Source of the DNA: AP-15 sp963832875
GTDB taxonomy: Bacteria; Pseudomonadota; Alphaproteobacteria; ATCC43930; CGMCC-115725
DNA: 64,000 bases
NCBI GenBank assembly: GCA_963832875.1
Contig: CAWHWB010000008.1
Location: 146,764 to 210,763, forward strand
Direction of reading: 5' to 3'
The notes beneath the pieces were generated by a model. That model was not told the origin of the DNA and made no database searches. It saw only the letters and a program-made list of their open reading frames with translations. Shown one piece after another: positions 62,636 through 64,000 of the stretch (within the stretch, counting starts at the first letter, position 1; the number at the start of each line of letters is the position of its first letter). Made by a program: the position numbers and the translations under genes.

Positions 62636-62932
62636 ATGGCAGCGGGATTGGAGAAATCGACCAAGCGCACGATACGGCGGCATCAGTTGTGGGAAATGGT
62701 CCCACTCGCCGACAGCACGATCTACGAGATGGAACAGCGCGGCGAGTTCCCGCGACGCTTCGCGCTTTCGCCACGATGTGTCGTGTGGGATCTGAGCGAA
62801 GTCGAAGCATGGCTCGCGTCGCGGCGATCCGCGCCCATACCTCGTGCGCAACATCCCGACGTCACGCAACGGCGCTCTCGGCCGGTGAAAGCGCCGGGTC
62901 GAGCTCCAAGAGCGGCATCGACGGCGGAATGA
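62636..62932 (+). CDS. alpA: AlpA-family phage/element transcriptional regulator
   Basis: 98 residues from the ATG at 62636 (GAGGAGA upstream). The AlpA/MerR-like HTH: TIRRHQLWEMVPLADSTIYE, MEQRGEFPRRFALSPRCVVW, DLSEVEAWLASRR, where the EVEAWLASR ending is diagnostic. The C-terminal tail is basic and disordered. Often encoded next to P4-type integrases, controlling excision. Here it faces the integrase gene and their 3' ends overlap by 71 bp. Confidence 0.85.
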   Translation: MAAGLEKSTKRTIRRHQLWEMVPLADSTIYEMEQRGEFPRRFALSPRCVVWDLSEVEAWLASRRSAPIPRAQHPDVTQRRSRPVKAPGRAPRAASTAE

Positions 62933-64000
62933 GAACAGGGGCATATTTCTGGCCCGCCACCCAAGCGTCGATGATGTTCGACCACTCCTGCATCATGTGC
63001 CGACGCTGCACTTCGTATTCTGCCTTATTGTAGACGCCGCGCGACGAACGGCCGTCCTCATGCGCCAGGCATTTCTCGATCCAGTCGCTGTTGAAGCCCA
63101 GTTCGTTCTGCAGCGTCGAGCCCGTTCTCCGCAAGTCGTGGACGGTGAATGGCTCAAGCGGAAGCCCTTCCTTCTTCGCCTGCTCCACCACCAGATAGGT
63201 GACGCGATTGAAGGTCGCGCGAGACATCGGCGCATCGGCGTCGTAGCGCGAAGGCAACACGTACCTGGAGTTGCCGGCACAGGTCTTTAGGGCGATGAAA
63301 ATGTCGAGCACCTGACGAGACAGATAGACGTTGTGTGCCTTCGAGCGCTTCATCCGCTCCTTCGGAATCGTCCACACGGCGTTCTCAAAATCGACCTCGT
63401 CCCAGACGGCGTCCTGCAGCTCGCTCTTGCGCACCATGGTCTGCAGGAAGAGGCGCATGCCGAGCCTAATGGTGGGCAGCGTCGCCACCTTCTCAAGCTG
63501 CTTGAGCATGATCCTGATCTCAGTTGGCGAAAGCGACCGGTCTTTCGGTACGAAGGTCGCGATCGAGGCCGGGCCTACGTCGTCAGCCGGGTTGGCGACC
63601 TTCTCGCCGTGCAGAATTGCGAAGCCGTAAATCTGTTTGACGATATCACGAACATGGATCGCGGTCGCTGGCGCGCCGCGCTCGACGATTGCCCCACAAT
63701 GAGCTCGCAGGTCATCCGGCGTGATTTCCGTCAGAAGCCTGTTGCGCCACGCCGGCAGCAGTTCGCGTTCGAAGATCGCTCGGCGCATCGCCCGCGTGCT
63801 GTCCGCCATCGGCGCTGCGGTCAGCCATTTCTCACCGAATTCGCCGAAGCTCTTAGCTTCCAGGAGGCGGCGCTTTTCCCGCTGCTTTTGGATCGCCGGC
63901 GATCGCCCCTCGGCGATTGCCCGCTTGGCGTCGATGCACAGCTCACGGGCTCGCGCGAGCGATAGCCCGGCTGGACCATACTTCCCGAACGTGACGGTCT
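62862..64000 (-). CDS. P4-type tyrosine-recombinase integrase, N-terminus beyond the window
   Basis: C-terminal 379 or so residues; the gene runs off the right edge. N-terminal-domain segment from the edge: TFGKYGPAGLSLARARELCI, DAKRAIAEGRSPAIQKQREK, the LxLARAREL...I-AEG pattern of P4-like integrases. Core-binding domain about 63300-63800. Catalytic R in LFLQTMVRKSELQDAVWDEV, HxxR in FTVHDLRRTGSTLQNELGFN, H in KCLAHEDG and Tyr in GVYNKAEYEVQRRHMMQ. Intact where visible. Marks another integrative element mostly right of the window. Confidence 0.92.
   Translation of the reverse strand, partial: TVTFGKYGPAGLSLARARELCIDAKRAIAEGRSPAIQKQREKRRLLEAKSFGEFGEKWLTAAPMADSTRAMRRAIFERELLPAWRNRLLTEITPDDLRAHCGAIVERGAPATAIHVRDIVKQIYGFAILHGEKVANPADDVGPASIATFVPKDRSLSPTEIRIMLKQLEKVATLPTIRLGMRLFLQTMVRKSELQDAVWDEVDFENAVWTIPKERMKRSKAHNVYLSRQVLDIFIALKTCAGNSRYVLPSRYDADAPMSRATFNRVTYLVVEQAKKEGLPLEPFTVHDLRRTGSTLQNELGFNSDWIEKCLAHEDGRSSRGVYNKAEYEVQRRHMMQEWSNIIDAWVAGQKYAPVLIPPSMPLLELDPALSPAESAVA

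Overview
The window is GC-rich with strong G/C third-position bias. The gene set fits an alphaproteobacterium, probably Rhodospirillales-like: a fused ispD-ispF locus next to dusB-ntrB-ntrC-ntrY-ntrX, hfq-hflX, mazG, and a PEP-CTERM protein. This placement is inferred from gene content and order; nothing was searched.

About 1-45 kb is ordinary chromosome. In order: a TIM-barrel amidohydrolase; an EmrA/EmrB-type efflux pair; asnS; a second amidohydrolase; a ribbon-helix-helix protein divergent from an orphan OmpR-type regulator. A minus-strand five-gene cluster follows at 9.3-12.6 kb (LigB-type extradiol dioxygenase, two ferritin-like diiron proteins, two 2[4Fe-4S] ferredoxins). It is the best candidate here for an undescribed enzyme system. 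Next come a cell-wall block (MltB-like transglycosylase, RlpA, D,D-carboxypeptidase) and a plus-strand housekeeping run (tmk-holB-metG-tatD-MBL hydrolase-GNAT). Then GNAT-mazG, a PEP-CTERM secreted protein, hflX-hfq-HAD, the nitrogen regulators ntrX-ntrY-ntrC-ntrB with dusB, and ispD/ispF split by an apparent one-base frameshift. pgpA, an alpha/beta hydrolase with a Cys nucleophile, a sulfatase, a thaumatin-like secreted protein and a crotonase with the 6-oxocamphor-hydrolase catalytic residues complete this part.

At 45.3 kb lies tRNA-Ser(CGA), immediately followed by a truncated tyrosine-recombinase gene. From there to the right edge the DNA is a mobile-element graveyard. It holds an IS1182-type (IS5 family) remnant, and an IS1595-family element (47353-50030) with matching inverted repeats, an 8-bp target duplication and passenger genes. 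It also holds an ISNCY-like remnant interrupted by an IS3-family element with a 3-bp duplication, and a Tn3-type transposase gene split by an IS110 element that itself carries an IS481 element. An IS256-family transposase follows, and at the edge an AlpA regulator with a second, P4-type integrase that runs off the window. Host-gene fragments lie between them (zinc alcohol dehydrogenase tail, serine-hydrolase tail, EthD/DUF4286-like relic), with a few intact genes (proline iminopeptidase, GFA-family protein, DUF6481 protein, a small secreted protein).

Many genes overlap by ATGA or lie within about 25 bp (emrA/emrB, tatD/MBL/GNAT, GNAT/mazG, dusB/ntrB/ntrC), so they are probably co-transcribed. 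All functional assignments come from motif recognition by eye.
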